A stretch of 64,000 nucleotides of DNA from Bidens hawaiensis (lineage: Eukaryota > Streptophyta > Magnoliopsida > Asterales > Asteraceae). Positions within the stretch are counted from its first letter, which is position 1; every line of letters starts with the position of its first letter. The stretch is from NCBI GenBank assembly GCA_021521415.1, contig JAIQDT010007389.1, forward strand, positions 49,346 through 113,345. The letters are read 5' to 3'. A program made the translations under genes and the position numbers. Below, piece by piece: positions 44,997 through 56,573 of this stretch. The notes under the pieces were generated by a model. It had not been told where the DNA came from. It did not search any database and worked only from the letters and a program-made list of their open reading frames with translations.

Positions 44997-47698
44997 TGTC
45001 ACACCCTCAAAATCCACTAACGGAGTTTTACCGTCAGAGGGTGTGAACTGGCAGGATCGGAATCATTAGTTATAATCAAACCAAAGAAAAACGTTTAAAT
45101 GTAAATAAGTGCGGAAGCGTAAAACCTTAATTTAAAAGTTGCGTCACGCAGGACGACTTAAAACCAAATGTAACTGTTAAAATTAAGTTTGCAGAATATA
45201 AGTATTTTCGTTTAATGCATGCTCCTAAACCGCGCGCCCGCCTCGGCTACCTGAGAATAAAATACTAAAAGTGTCAACACAAGGTTGGTGAGTTCACAAG
45301 TAAAATAAGATAAATCGTTTAGCGTTTTGCGTAACCTCGTTACGACGTTTAAATGTTGCGTAACCCCGTTACGACGTTTGAGTGTGTAACCACGTTACAG
45401 CGTTTGAGTGTGTAACCACGTTACAGCGTTTAAGTGTGTAACCACGTTACAGCGTTTAAGTGTTTTGCATTACCAGATAGTGTTATGTCAAATTATATAT
45501 CGATAGGTAGCTAATCTATACAACAAGTATCGCTAAGTGGTTCGCGACCGAAGCTGACTGTTTATCAAGTGCCCGTCACCAGGTCCTCCAGACCATGGTA
45601 AGTGTTAGCCAAAATTACACCCACTCAACCTCCAGTTGAGCTTAGCGTCGGGTGGGGTTTGTCAAACCCAGTAGTACTACTCAACAGTGACTCGCTATTC
45701 CAAATATTAACCGGTCCGATGTGTGGGACTTCAAATGTTACGTTTGCCGCTTAGCCTTTACAAGTGATATATAATTTATAACAAAATCTTAAATATGCGT
45801 TTATCTCAGAAAAATACGTTTATCGGAGTATGTTATCTCCCCCAAGTGAAAAACGTTTGAAAACAGTTTAAGAGTGGGGTAAGTGAACTCACTGTTTGCG
45901 AAGAATATCCGATCTAGATCACCGAGTGATGCGCGTCGTAGAAAACTCTCTAGCGTTCTAAAATAACAAAGAGATTTTCTAAGTATCGGAATGTTTAACG
46001 AGTCTCTAGACTCGGCACATAATACCTATGCACGTAACATGTTTCGTGTTTCGTTTGTGAATCGTGTGTGACTTAAACAAGTAAAATTGTGATACGATAC
46101 ATGAGTGAGCAATTACTTTCGTGTCACGTATTAATAACATACTTATTAGCAATTATTCCCGTAGGGGCATTTTGGTCAACAAACAAAGACTAACTAACCA
46201 TTATTCCCCATAAGGGCAATTTGGTCAATTCATGGCAATCAACTAGCAACTATTCTCCGCAAGGGTATTTTGGTCAAAATACAACAATTATATAAAAACT
46301 ATCATATTTCATGCATTCCTATACAACTCAGCAGCTAGTTTCGTTATGACAGAATTTCTACTTGAAAGATTGCACTAGTTTACCGATTATAACGTCTCAA
46401 TTAATTTACCAAAAATTACCACAGGAGCATACATATCTTAGGTTTCCAGAACATCTTTTATCTTATTTTTATTCCATATAGATTGTTCATAATGATCAAA
46501 ACATTACAGCTAACTTATATCAGTCAGATTCATGCACATCAGAATGTTATTTGCAATTCCCGTTAAACGAAAAATCCAATAAATGCAAGACCACTTGGGT
46601 TTGGTTCCTAACTCAGTGAGTCAACCTCCAGAAGTGGAACCAACCCAATTGGTCTCGTAGTTCATGAGATATAACATTTACAACATAACCTAACAGCAGG
46701 TCTAACAGCTCAGCTTTGCATCACGTTTTTGTAAAATCATAAAAGTATACTTCCACTTATCCAAAAATTACGAATTTATACTTCATAGAAACTAGACTCA
46801 ACCTAGTTTACTGCAGTACCCACAATCTCAATCAATTTTCACGTTTACACTTCGTTACAGTTAGTTAAACATCGTATATACGTTCTGTCCAGAATCTGTT
46901 CACATCAAAACTCATCATAATAACAATCTATGAACTATCATGCATCCATATAACCCTCTAGACACTATAACTACTATCCATGCATATCAATCACACCATA
47001 CATACAAGATTAGGGTTTGTGTTTTAATTCAAATCAAGAACAACAATCAATCATGTATCAATATCAATCTAGTTATCAATCTATTATCCAACTAACAAGA
47101 ATCATAACAATCACATACATACAAGATCGGCCGATTTAGGGTTTTCACACAACCCATCAAACATCAAAATTAAACAACAAAGAGGTAAGAGATGATCAAG
47201 TATACCTTCCTAGCACCTAGTTCTTGGATTAATCTCTTGATTTGATGTGTATATGTGTGTGATGGTGGACGGCAGCCGTGGGTCAAGAGAGGGAGAGAGA
47301 GCCGATCGGTGGTGTTGTAGGTTTAGAATAATAGGTTAGGGTTTGTTTATTAGTGATATATTTATAAACAAACAAGTTACACTCTAGTCCTTCTACTTTC
47401 AAGTGTTGTTTTTCTAGAACATTCTATCCTAACTTGCACATAATCATGACAATAATATAACACATAATCCTAACACATAGTTATCACATCATTAGTGTTT
47501 TAGTGTGCTTCGTTTATTCCTCAATCGTTTGCGTTTCGGTGCAAATCCCGAAAGACTACTACACATGTAGTAAGTGTTAAGCGTCATTTAAACCCTAGTT
47601 TAAATGTAATGAAGTATGCGTTATAGATTCAACGATCTTAAAGTTTGAATTAACGGAGTTGAGTTAACGAGGTTAACCTGAAATTGACGATTGTCACA
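44997..47698 (-). repeat. 5' LTR of element H, full length (2702 bp)
   Basis: TGTCACACCCTC to GATTGTCACA. Its inner 1746 bp equal the 3' LTR. TATA-like TATAAATA (minus strand) is at 47359-47366. It carries a five-copy minisatellite at 45322-45470. It shares several blocks with the solo LTR at 1363-4420. Confidence 0.92.
45322..45470. repeat. Minisatellite in LTR H, five units with GTAAC-CNC-GTTAC palindromes
   Basis: GTAACC starts at 45331, 45360, 45386, 45412 and 45438, so the period settles at 26 bp. Each unit holds GTAAC, three bases, GTTAC, then GACGTTT or AGCGTTT. Confidence 0.88.
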
Positions 47699-48071
47699 GT
47701 GCGGAATCCCTACGTAAGACGTTACGAGCGTAGAAGACGATATGAGTTAACACGATCGAACACACGTTACAATAAGCAAAGACACGTTGTATATTGCAAC
47801 CAGAAACACGTGATATCAATCACTAATTACAGGACTCGTAAACACGTAAACTAAAAACTCAAACTTATGAAACTCAAGCCGTAACTTAGACCTTATATCA
47901 GACGACAACTTCGCCTGGCATGTTCAGGCGAAGTTGTCACTAACTTCGCTTATCTAACAAGTTCGCCTGTATCAGCGAACTTGTTAGCTAACTTCGCTTA
48001 ATACAAAACACTAATCCAAACGACTCGATTACAGACACTATATACTGAACTACTGACATCATGTACCAACA
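47699..48071 (-). repeat. 3' LTR of element C, truncated by H insertion and deletion
   Basis: It matches 59542-59914 over 373 bp. It carries hairpins 47906-47936 (12-bp stem CAACTTCGCCTG), 47928-47949 and 47954-47987 (13-bp stem CTAACAAGTTCGC). The first 46 bp of the LTR are missing at the 37335 side. Confidence 0.9.
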
Positions 48072-48084
48072 GAATCCCCCTTGG
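48072..48084 (-). promoter_or_regulatory. Polypurine tract of element C
   Basis: The minus strand reads CCAAGGGGGATTC directly before the 3' LTR. Confidence 0.85.
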
Positions 48085-48150
48085 CAGTAGCTTCAATCTT
48101 TATCTTCAAACACGTGTCTTGTAATCTTCAACAATCTTATATCTTCATCT

Positions 48151-51025
48151 TTAAGCATGAACTCCTTCACGTACACAAACTGATACAATTCTTTGATATT
48201 TCTTCGCTTCGTTTTTCCAAGCAGGAATATAAAATATCTTCTTCTCATTCAGCACCTGCAGATCAGCTTGCGACAAGTTCACTAGATGCATCGGATCATA
48301 GACTCTTAGCAGCTCTTGTTCATATTCGTCCTCCATTACTGCTTCAGCTGTTTCACAATCTACATGCCACCACTTCAGATCCTTCAGCACATCCTTGGGC
48401 ATTTGTTTCATCGGCACTTCTTTTAAACACCGGATCGGTTTATACTTCATAATCATCCAAGGCTTGCCATCTGCTCTCATCCCTCTATCTTTGTCTTCAA
48501 TGAGTTTTCCCTTTTATGGTTTCAACAGCTCGAACTTCTTCTCTTTTATACTTTCCTTCCAAACAATCTTCCCAATGACTCTAGCCATGTTATCATCACT
48601 TCTGTTGATTAACCCCAATCTGGCTAAGTCTCTCACTTCACATTCTGGTAATGTATTCAATGATCTCAACATCCTCTTGAAGTATTGAACACCATCATAC
48701 CTTTTAATCACAGAGAGCCTCAACTGCTCATCATATATCCAGCATATAATCCCCTTTCTCGATTCAGCATAGCCTCTAATGTTGTAACTCTTCTTAAACA
48801 TAGTAGGGACCGCCGGTTTCTTCGTTTTTACAAACCATTGAGCATAGCCTTCTTTCCATCTTGGCTGCTCTTCCCATTCCGTCTCGTCATTTCCAATCTT
48901 TGACTCATATCTGCCTTATCGACTTCTGGAATCTCATGCTCCACATTCTCCTCTACTATCTCTCCCTCTTCTATATCATTTTCAATAACAATCTCTGCAC
49001 CAATCTTCTCTATCTCATCCATCGGTAATACATCATCATCACCTACAAATTCATCATTCATCTCCTCAACGTCCACTACCACCACATCATCACCACCAGC
49101 TGCACTTGTCGACTCCCCCTGAGTTGTGGAAGTCCCAAGAGCTTGATCAGTTCTTGGCAACTCTCCACCTGCACCTTTCGATGCATTGGGATCATCGTCT
49201 CTGTCATTTCGCTTCTTAGTCCTCAGCTCATCGCCCTTACAGCTCGTCTCCCCCTGAGATGCCAAGAACTCCTTCAAAGCATCAATGATTTTGCCATGTT
49301 CTATCAGCAGGGACGACTGTATCTGATTCTCTGCAACGAGGCGTTGAATAGCATGGGTCTGGATAAGATTCACCCTTGATTGTTCTGCCACGACCCGTTC
49401 AAGTGCTGCTATTCGTTCAGAGTCTGATAAGGTTGCATCGAAATCAAACCTCAGATGTGATATATCTTGAGTGTACTGAGGAGGGATTTCCGATTTAACC
49501 GGGACCTCAGAAGTAGGCATAGACGTAACCGCAGGTGGTATCGTCACCGATAACCCTGCAGTGGCCACAACCGTCGACTCAATAAATCGTGCCACGACCT
49601 CCGTTGGAGTAAGAGTTGGAGGTGGCAACGATACAATCTCCGGAGCCAATAGTTGAAATGTAGTGGGTGGGAGGCCAAAGGCAGATGAGGTAGCCACTAC
49701 GGGAATGTCAGTGGCGCTTGGCCTTGTAACTTGTAATGATGAGGGAACGATAGTCATACCGGACAGTGCGGGTGGGGTGAAACGTACCACCCTTGAGCTC
49801 TCACCGGCTCCCGAACCTGCACCTGCCCGTTCCCTTCTTGATCTCCGAATCAACTGATGAACTTCTTCTTCATAATCTGACTCGCTGTCATCATCAGTTC
49901 TCTTTCGTTTCCCTTGAACCCGTTCTTGGTTAATTAGAATTCGTCTCGCTTCAGCCAACTCATCATCAGAATCAGAATCAGCCACCGTTGTAGCTTTCCT
50001 AGTCACATTCACACTTGAAACTTGTACATTTTCCTCTGGATCCACCCGATCCATATCAAATAAGCCTTGACCACCAAATGCAGCATCAAGGTCTACGTTC
50101 TCCTCCGGTGACACAACAGGAGCAGCAGGTATAGTTTGAGGTGCTCTTGCCTGTTGTGGTGCCGGGTCCCGAAACTCGTCCCCACGAGCTGGCACATACT
50201 CCGGGTTGATCAAGTACCCAAAAAGTGGAGTATGTCGAGGACGGAGCTCAGGTTTGTTCCTCGCACTGGAAGATCTGCATTGGGCGAAGATCCGTTTGCT
50301 CACACTTTCCACGTATCTAATTGGGCGGCGCTGAGGTAGCGTTGGAGCAACATGATTCAAGATCATTTGGAGGAATCTTGGATACATGATAAATCTCTCA
50401 CGCGCCACCGCTCTTCTCTGTCGATCTATCTCGTAGAAGACCATCTGACTAAAGCTGTAACGCTTATTATAAGTCAGAGCAGTCATCGCCGACTGCATGG
50501 TCGCGCCCATGCCATCAGTGCCCGCCTTTCTCTCTGACATGCACACGATCATGACATGCATGAGAAAGCGCCACTGATCTAGTAAGAACCCCTTCCTTCT
50601 CTGAGTATCTCCTAAGGGACCAGAGTATCCCATCCTCAGAAACGCTCCATCTCGGAAAGGAGCTACAAAGTCTATCGGGTCATCTCTTGTCTCATCTCCA
50701 AAACGCAAAGCCGCCCTGATCTGTTCAGATGAGAACTGAACAATCTGATTGTTGACCATTGCTCGCATCAACGAGGGCTCGACGCGACAGTCATATTCCA
50801 CGGTCTGCCAAAAATCCTCAATGTTTGGCAAGGATATCGGCAGAGTTGTGGTAATCGCGTGGAATATACGCGAGCGTAAAAGAAACGTGATGATTTCGCG
50901 GAAATCATCAACTCCGCTCGCCTCGGGTCTAATGTTATGTACATGTTATGACCCGAAAAGAACTGTCTTTGGTTGTCTCCTCCATCATCACCGCCTGCAC
51001 CGCCTGCTCCAGCTACAGCAGCCAT
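48151..51025 (-). CDS. Element C extra ORF in env position (uncharacterised), lightly broken
   Basis: About 950 codons between pol and PPT on the coding strand. The start at 51025 (MAAVAGAGGAGGDDGG) is followed by a frameshift near 50950, next to a direct repeat CATAACAT. A 667-codon open frame then runs to 48828. Another frameshift near 48890 and one TAA at 48514 interrupt the C-terminal part. The N-terminal third is a folded-looking domain (WRFLMHVMIVCMSERKAG, RFIMYPRFLQMIL). The middle is S/T/P- and D/E-rich, with a coiled-coil-like segment near AALERVVAEQSR. The C-terminal conserved block ends RVYDPMHLVNLSQ...VCVREGVHA. I see no signal peptide or membrane segment, so it is not a typical Env. 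From memory, similar ORFs lie in copia elements of other Asteraceae, annotated as hypothetical. Function unknown. Confidence 0.75.
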
Positions 51026-53045
51026 ATCTGCATCAAACAGACTAAGTTAGATAAACCTCAAAGCAAATCACAAATTCTCCTGTTACCATGAGCGAAGTTG
51101 TGATCTGTTCTGTATAGGCGAAGTTAGAGGTGGGGCGAAGTTGGGAACAACTTCGCTTCAACTTGAACTTCGCCGGATAACAGTTAAGTAAAAAGGGGCA
51201 GGCGAAGTTAATGATAACTTCGCCTAACCACAACATCGCCTCATATACTGTAACCTAATTAATTATTAGGCGAAGTTGAACCTCAGGCGAAGTTACGGAT
51301 AACTTCGCCTAAACTGTAACTTCGCCGAATATGAAACGGCGACAGATTAGACTTTCAAACAAAACGAATTGGATCAATTTGGAGAATGTTCGGTGATAAG
51401 CACATGATATTATGAAGATCTAGACGATTAAGTTGAGTATGACCACGTAAAAACATGTTTGAAAATCGGGTGTTAAGGTTTCATATAAACGAGGTCGCTA
51501 ATCGGGTAGATACGACCTCTGAATAACATCAATTGACACAGATTATAGGATTCGACTAACCTACACACCTTTAATCACGGATTAGAACTGAGAAAAGTGA
51601 ACACAGAAGATTCGATCGATAACTTCGCTTAGGGTTACGAAAGTATAAGTTCGCTGGTTTTGTTGAAATAATGAACAGTCTGACCTTTAATATCCATATA
51701 ACTTCGCCGGTATTAAAATTTTGAAACAAACCCTATAATTTGAACAATTTGCAATTAAGTTTTAAAACAACCTTTAAAGTGTTAAATGATACGATCAAGA
51801 CCAAGTAACCAGGTATAAAATCATACAACTACATAAGTAGAAAAATTTTAAAAATAAAGTACACGGGATCAAATTTCAGTCTCGATAGGGACTACCATGT
51901 TTTAGAAAAGATCCGAACAGGAATCATACTAATTACGTGACTGTCACACAGATCCGTGTTTAGCTGTATTATGACATAAAGAAACAGGTTGTAAGCAGGT
52001 AAATGACTTAGAATGGTTTTCATCGTTTCTGTGATACGGGTTAGGTTCAATTAAGCTCAAAACTTAAGTGGGCAACAACTCAGAGATTATGATGCCTCCT
52101 ATCTATTCTCAAAGCGTATTTTACTTTCCCCAAGTCACCCCGAGTTGACCTCGACCCGTAGTGTCTGATTAAATAGTAATTACTCTTCGATCTTCAGACT
52201 CTTCTTCCCGTTCTCTTTCTTACATCTTGATTGAGAAGTCTTAACATTAAGAACTCTAGAATGTCTCAATAACACACATTTTTTTAAGCAAATACACAAA
52301 CTTCAGAGTAGTAAATAACTGCAAGTCCCGAATCTGGATCACTGCAGTTTCTTGACACGCTATCCTCACGGGAATCAGAACACTCACGGGCTCGTGTATG
52401 ACTGGGTAATCGCTTTTCTGCCTATCATTCGGAAAGATATATATGGAGACATGCACAACTCATAAGGAGTTTCCACAAAAAATCGAGTAGATTTAGTTAG
52501 TATCACTTGTACTTTTACGCACCATAAAAAGCTACCATGACATACAATGACTGTTCTAAAGTCTTTTAGGCCTTATAACTTCACTAGTTAAGCACTCAGA
52601 ATTAGTATATCTATCACTTTCCAAGGTTGGATCAATTTTCTGTTAATCATAGTAAAGGAACTTCTTACGAAGTACTAGACTTGAAAAATAATTTCATTTC
52701 CCGAAAGAAAAAAATTTTAACTTCTATAGCCCCGATCAAGTCAAAGTCTTCAGGTAAAAGGCTATCCTGAAGATCCAATGGATCAGCTGGACCGACCACA
52801 TTCGAGTATGTCTCCTTCTAACTAAGTTTGAACGACTAATTTTCAGCGAAAGAATAAAAACACATCATAAACCGCCCCGGTCACTTTCAGTCATCTGGTT
52901 AATGGCTATCCTTATATTCTACAAGTAGAGATGAGGACCAAACATATCCGAAGATATGTCCTTCAAACTGAGGCAACCGACATAATTCTAAGCGATAGTG
53001 ACGTTTTTTTTTTGTTTTTTTTTTTAAATAAAGACAAAAACACGG
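51026..53045 (-). other. Pol-to-extra-ORF spacer of element C
   Basis: There is no gene here. Close to the extra ORF start are three 22-bp hairpins (51135-51156, 51202-51223, 51287-51308) and further GCGAAGTT copies to 51720. The middle (51720-52700) is AT-rich without visible features. The segment 52740-53005 has two copies of the module shared with element B (AATGGCTATCC, GGACCAAACATAT, ATGTCCTTCAAA). The RNase H stop follows at 53046. Confidence 0.65.
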
Positions 53046-55085
53046 TTACTCGGGATTGATCATCCCATTCAGCTCAACAAGGTTTTGAAAACGATTTTTG
53101 TCAAACGCTTTAGTGAACAAATCAGCGAAATTATCTAGCGTAGCAACCTTTCCGAGCACAATCAATTTCTTCTCAGCACAATCCCGTATAAAATGATGAC
53201 GGATGTCAATATGTTTAGTTTTGCTATGCTTTACGGGATTGTTAGTTACTGAGATAGCAGCAGTATTATCAATGCAAATAGGAGTATGAGTGAAATTCAG
53301 ACCATAATCGCGCAACTGTTGTTGAATCCAAAGAACCTGGGAGCAGCAGTTGGATGCTGCCATGTATTCTGCTTCACAGGTTGAAATGGCGACTGAGGTC
53401 TGCTTCTTGCATTGCCATGACACTAATCTGCCTCCAAGAAACTGACATCCACCTGTTGTTGACTTCCGACTCTGATTGCACCCTCCATAGTCGGTATCTG
53501 TGTAGGCGACCAACTCCAAGTCTCCTCCTTTCGTGTACCACAACCCCAGCTTAGGTTTGCCTTTGAGATAGCGCAATATCCTCTTCGCACCCTTCAAGTG
53601 AGATTCCTTTGGGTTTGCCTGAAAGCGAGCACAAAGACAAACTGCAAACATAATATCAGGTCTAGAAGCAGTTAAGTACATTAAAGAACCTGTTATTGCC
53701 CGATATTAGGTTGGGTCCACGTCTGCATCGTTGTCTGAATCAGCACCCAATTTATGGTTGACGCAGACTGGAGTATCAAATAGAGTGTTGTCCTCCATCT
53801 TGAAGCGTTTGAGAACATCATGGACATACTTAGTCTGATGAATGAACATCCCATCTTTCTTCTGATCAACCTGCAGTCCTAAAAAGAAAGTTAGTTCACC
53901 CATAGCACTCATTTCAAATCTCTTCTTCATGACGGCCTCAAACTCTTGACACATGGCGACTTTTGATGCAGCAAAGATGATGTCGTCCACGTAGACTTGC
54001 ACCAGTAGAAAGTCGCTCCCTTTTCTCTTGAAGAACAATGTGCTATCGATCTTTCCTCTTTCAAACTCATTCTCAAGCAAGTAGTCGGATAGTGTTGAGT
54101 ACCAGGCACGAGGGGCCTGATGTAGTCCATACAGTGCTTTACTTAGCTTGTATACGTGATCAGGAAAGTCTGGGTCAGGAAAACCCGGAGGTTGCTCAAC
54201 GTACACAACCTCATCGAATTTATCGTTAAGGAACGCACTCTTCACGTCTAACTGAAATACCTTCATCTCCTTATGTGCAGCAAATGCCAAAAACAATCGA
54301 ATGGCTTCCAATCTTGCCACAGGAGCAAACACCTCATTGTAATCGATCCCCTCTTGCTGATTAAAACCTTTTACAACCAGCCTCGCCTTGTTCCTGATAA
54401 TAATCCCTTTCTCATCTCTCTTGCATTTGAAAACTCATTTTGTGCCAATCGCATGCACATTCTTCGGTTTTGCAACCAAGTTCCATACCTCCATCGTCTT
54501 AAACTGGGCTAATTCTTCTTGCATGGCTTCGACCCACGAGCTGTCCTTGAGAGCCATTTGATTGTTCTTTGGTTCAATCTGGCTGATAAAGCAGGTGTAC
54601 AAGCATTCGTTGATTATGCCCGTATCTTTAATGCTTGTATAAACACAGGTGTGCTCATTCAAGCTTTGTCTCGTTTGTACACCGTCGGACAGATCACCTA
54701 TCACATTCTCCAATGGGTGATTTTTGTGAACTCTCGTAGTCGAAATCGAACTGACATCCAGATTGTCTTCCAGGTTCAAAGGTAGCTCATCAATGGGTGT
54801 TTGTTGTTGAGAGTGAAAAGGATTGAAGAATTCCTCTTCAATAGAGGCAGCAGGGGTATCGACAGCATTTGACGAGGAAGGCTGACACTCATCGTACAGC
54901 GGTCTTTGCACAACATTGTCTTCCTCATCGTAAAGCATCTTCGTAGCTATTCTTTCATCTACTTCTGCACAATCCAAGTAAGGTATGTTAAAAGATTTAA
55001 AAAGTCTATCATAGTCGAAAACCCCAGCGGGTCCCGTGCTTGGTTTTGGTGATTTGTAACTTGTGATATCAGTGTTACAGACCAC
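53046..55085 (-). pseudogene. pol: Element C RT and RNase H
   Basis: One frame with two internal stops, at 54435 (TGA where B and E read tryptophan) and 53706. It starts in the integrase-RT linker (HPLENVIGDLSDGVQTRQSL). RT has [50 protein letters not shown] and catalytic YVDDIIFAAS. RNase H has YLTASRPDIMFAVCLCARF, AYTDTDYGGCNQSRKSTTGG, STCEAEYMAAS and DLFTKAFDKNRFQNLVELNG. The motifs fit the SIRE lineage. All catalytic residues are present. Confidence 0.9.
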
Positions 55086-55100
55086 CTCAACCTTGCTGGT

Positions 55101-56342
55101 CTATGTATTAAAGACTCGTCTGTTGGGAGTCCCAACAACGTATCCGACAATAATTCCTTCGTCGGCTACTTCACCAAATTTAGAATTTGTCTTTAATATC
55201 GAACACGGGGACCCGAATGGTTCAAGACCACTCAAGTTGGGCTTTCTCCCATGCATAAGTTCATAACATGTTTTATTCAGTCTTTTAACAGTTAACACTC
55301 TATTAAGGATATAACAGGCTGTTGCAACGGCTTCAGCCCAGAACACCACAGGAAGTTTCGAATCAGCCAGCATGGTTCTGGCTCCTTCAATTAACGTTAT
55401 GTTCTTCCTCTCAGCCACTCCATTTTGTTGCGGAGTATACGGAGCGCTGTACTGGTGTTCTATTCCTTTCTGTAAGCAGAAGAGCTCCATCTGATAGTTC
55501 TTGAACTCAGTCCCATTGTCACTCCTGATGTATTTAACTCTTTTTCCTATAATATTCTCAACCTTGGTAATCAAATTTATTACCATCTGAACAGTTTCAT
55601 CCTTTGACTTCAGGAAATATACCCAAGAGTATCGAGAGAAATCATCAGTGATCACCAAGTAGTAAGATGTTCCACCTAGGCTTTTTGCATTCACGGGACC
55701 AAAGAGATCCATGTGAAGTAAATCTAGGGTACTGACTATTGAATTAACCTTCTTGGTGTGATGGGATTTCTTGTGTTGCTTTCCCTTTTTGCACGATAAG
55801 CATTGGTCTTCAAAGTTGAAATTCTTCAAGGGAACACCCAGCACAAGCCCATTCTTGACAATGTAGTTCATTTTCCGAAGATGAATATGCCCCATTCTCC
55901 TATGCCATAATTCGGACTCCGATTCAGTTGCTTTTGACAGAAGACAAGATTCTTCTGTTGCCATCTCAGTCGACCTCATGTCCATAATATACGTATTCTT
56001 TTCTCTTGGAGCCTTCATAACAATCCAATCCTCTGGTATCTTGAAACCAGGATATAGCACGATCGCTTCATTCTTGGTAAAGTGCACGGTGTAATCTTTG
56101 TCACAGATCTGCGATACACTCAGCAGATTATGCTTCAGTTCTTCAACGAAATTTACTTTCTCTAACGTCATCTTTCCGTTAGTCACCGTCCCAATTCCTG
56201 TGATCCTTCCACCACTCTCTCCAGCGAAACTCACTCTTCCTCCCTGAACAGGTTTCCATTCGTGTAACAAACTCTTGTTACCCGTCATGTGCCAGGAACA
56301 GCCGCTATCTACAACCCATAGATTGTTTGCAGCCCTGTTCAA
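55101..56342 (-). CDS. pol: Element C protease and integrase
   Basis: 413 open codons, same frame as the RT block below it; the separating stop is a TAG at 55101. Protease WVVDSGCSWHMTGN has the DSG triad. The GAG-pre-integrase shows ELWHRRMGHIHLRKMNYIV with CLSCKKGKQHKKSH. Integrase shows LLHMDLFGPV (D), IRSDNGTEFKNYQ (D), QQNGVAERKN (E), then FWAEAVATACYILNRVLTV. The listed ATG is not a true start: the frame opens after the acceptor-like CGTGTAG at about 56352. It is the best preserved copia integrase in the window. Confidence 0.9.
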   Translation of the reverse strand: MNRAANNLWVVDSGCSWHMTGNKSLLHEWKPVQGGRVSFAGESGGRITGIGTVTNGKMTLEKVNFVEELKHNLLSVSQICDKDYTVHFTKNEAIVLYPGFKIPEDWIVMKAPREKNTYIMDMRSTEMATEESCLLSKATESESELWHRRMGHIHLRKMNYIVKNGLVLGVPLKNFNFEDQCLSCKKGKQHKKSHHTKKVNSIVSTLDLLHMDLFGPVNAKSLGGTSYYLVITDDFSRYSWVYFLKSKDETVQMVINLITKVENIIGKRVKYIRSDNGTEFKNYQMELFCLQKGIEHQYSAPYTPQQNGVAERKNITLIEGARTMLADSKLPVVFWAEAVATACYILNRVLTVKRLNKTCYELMHGRKPNLSGLEPFGSPCSILKTNSKFGEVADEGIIVGYVVGTPNRRVFNT

Positions 56343-56573
56343 CTGTTCCTACACGATTAAAGCAGATGATTAAAATCTGGGGACCCAAGACCTATTGGTC
56401 TTGGGTCGATACATCCCGTACTTTGGCTGTCCAAAGTTAGTATCGGAATAATTTCTGTAAGTCCTAAAAGGATACCTTCTTGTAGATTGACTATGAGGCC
56501 ATCCATACCTTCGTGAATTATATGAATTATTACTTATGGTTTGGTTGTTAGCAGTGAAAAACTGAGATTGATT

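Larger units (their letters stand above)
37335..47698 (-). mobile_element. Element H: young Ty3/gypsy chromovirus (Tekay-like)
   Basis: Order on the minus strand: 5' LTR 44997-47698, PBS, upstream ORF, gag-pol, 3' LTR 37335-39080. It sits inside the 3' LTR of element C. The shared 1746 bp of the two LTRs have equal length and I counted only three substitutions by eye, so the insertion is recent. The 3' LTR lacks its outer 956 bp through a deletion that also removed the flank, so no TSD can be seen. The chromovirus call rests on the C-terminal chromodomain-like motif. Confidence 0.9.

Noticed and set aside
48151..51025. Host gene captured in element C
   Set aside because: A homologous tail occurs at the same position in element B, so it is an element gene of long standing rather than a recent capture.
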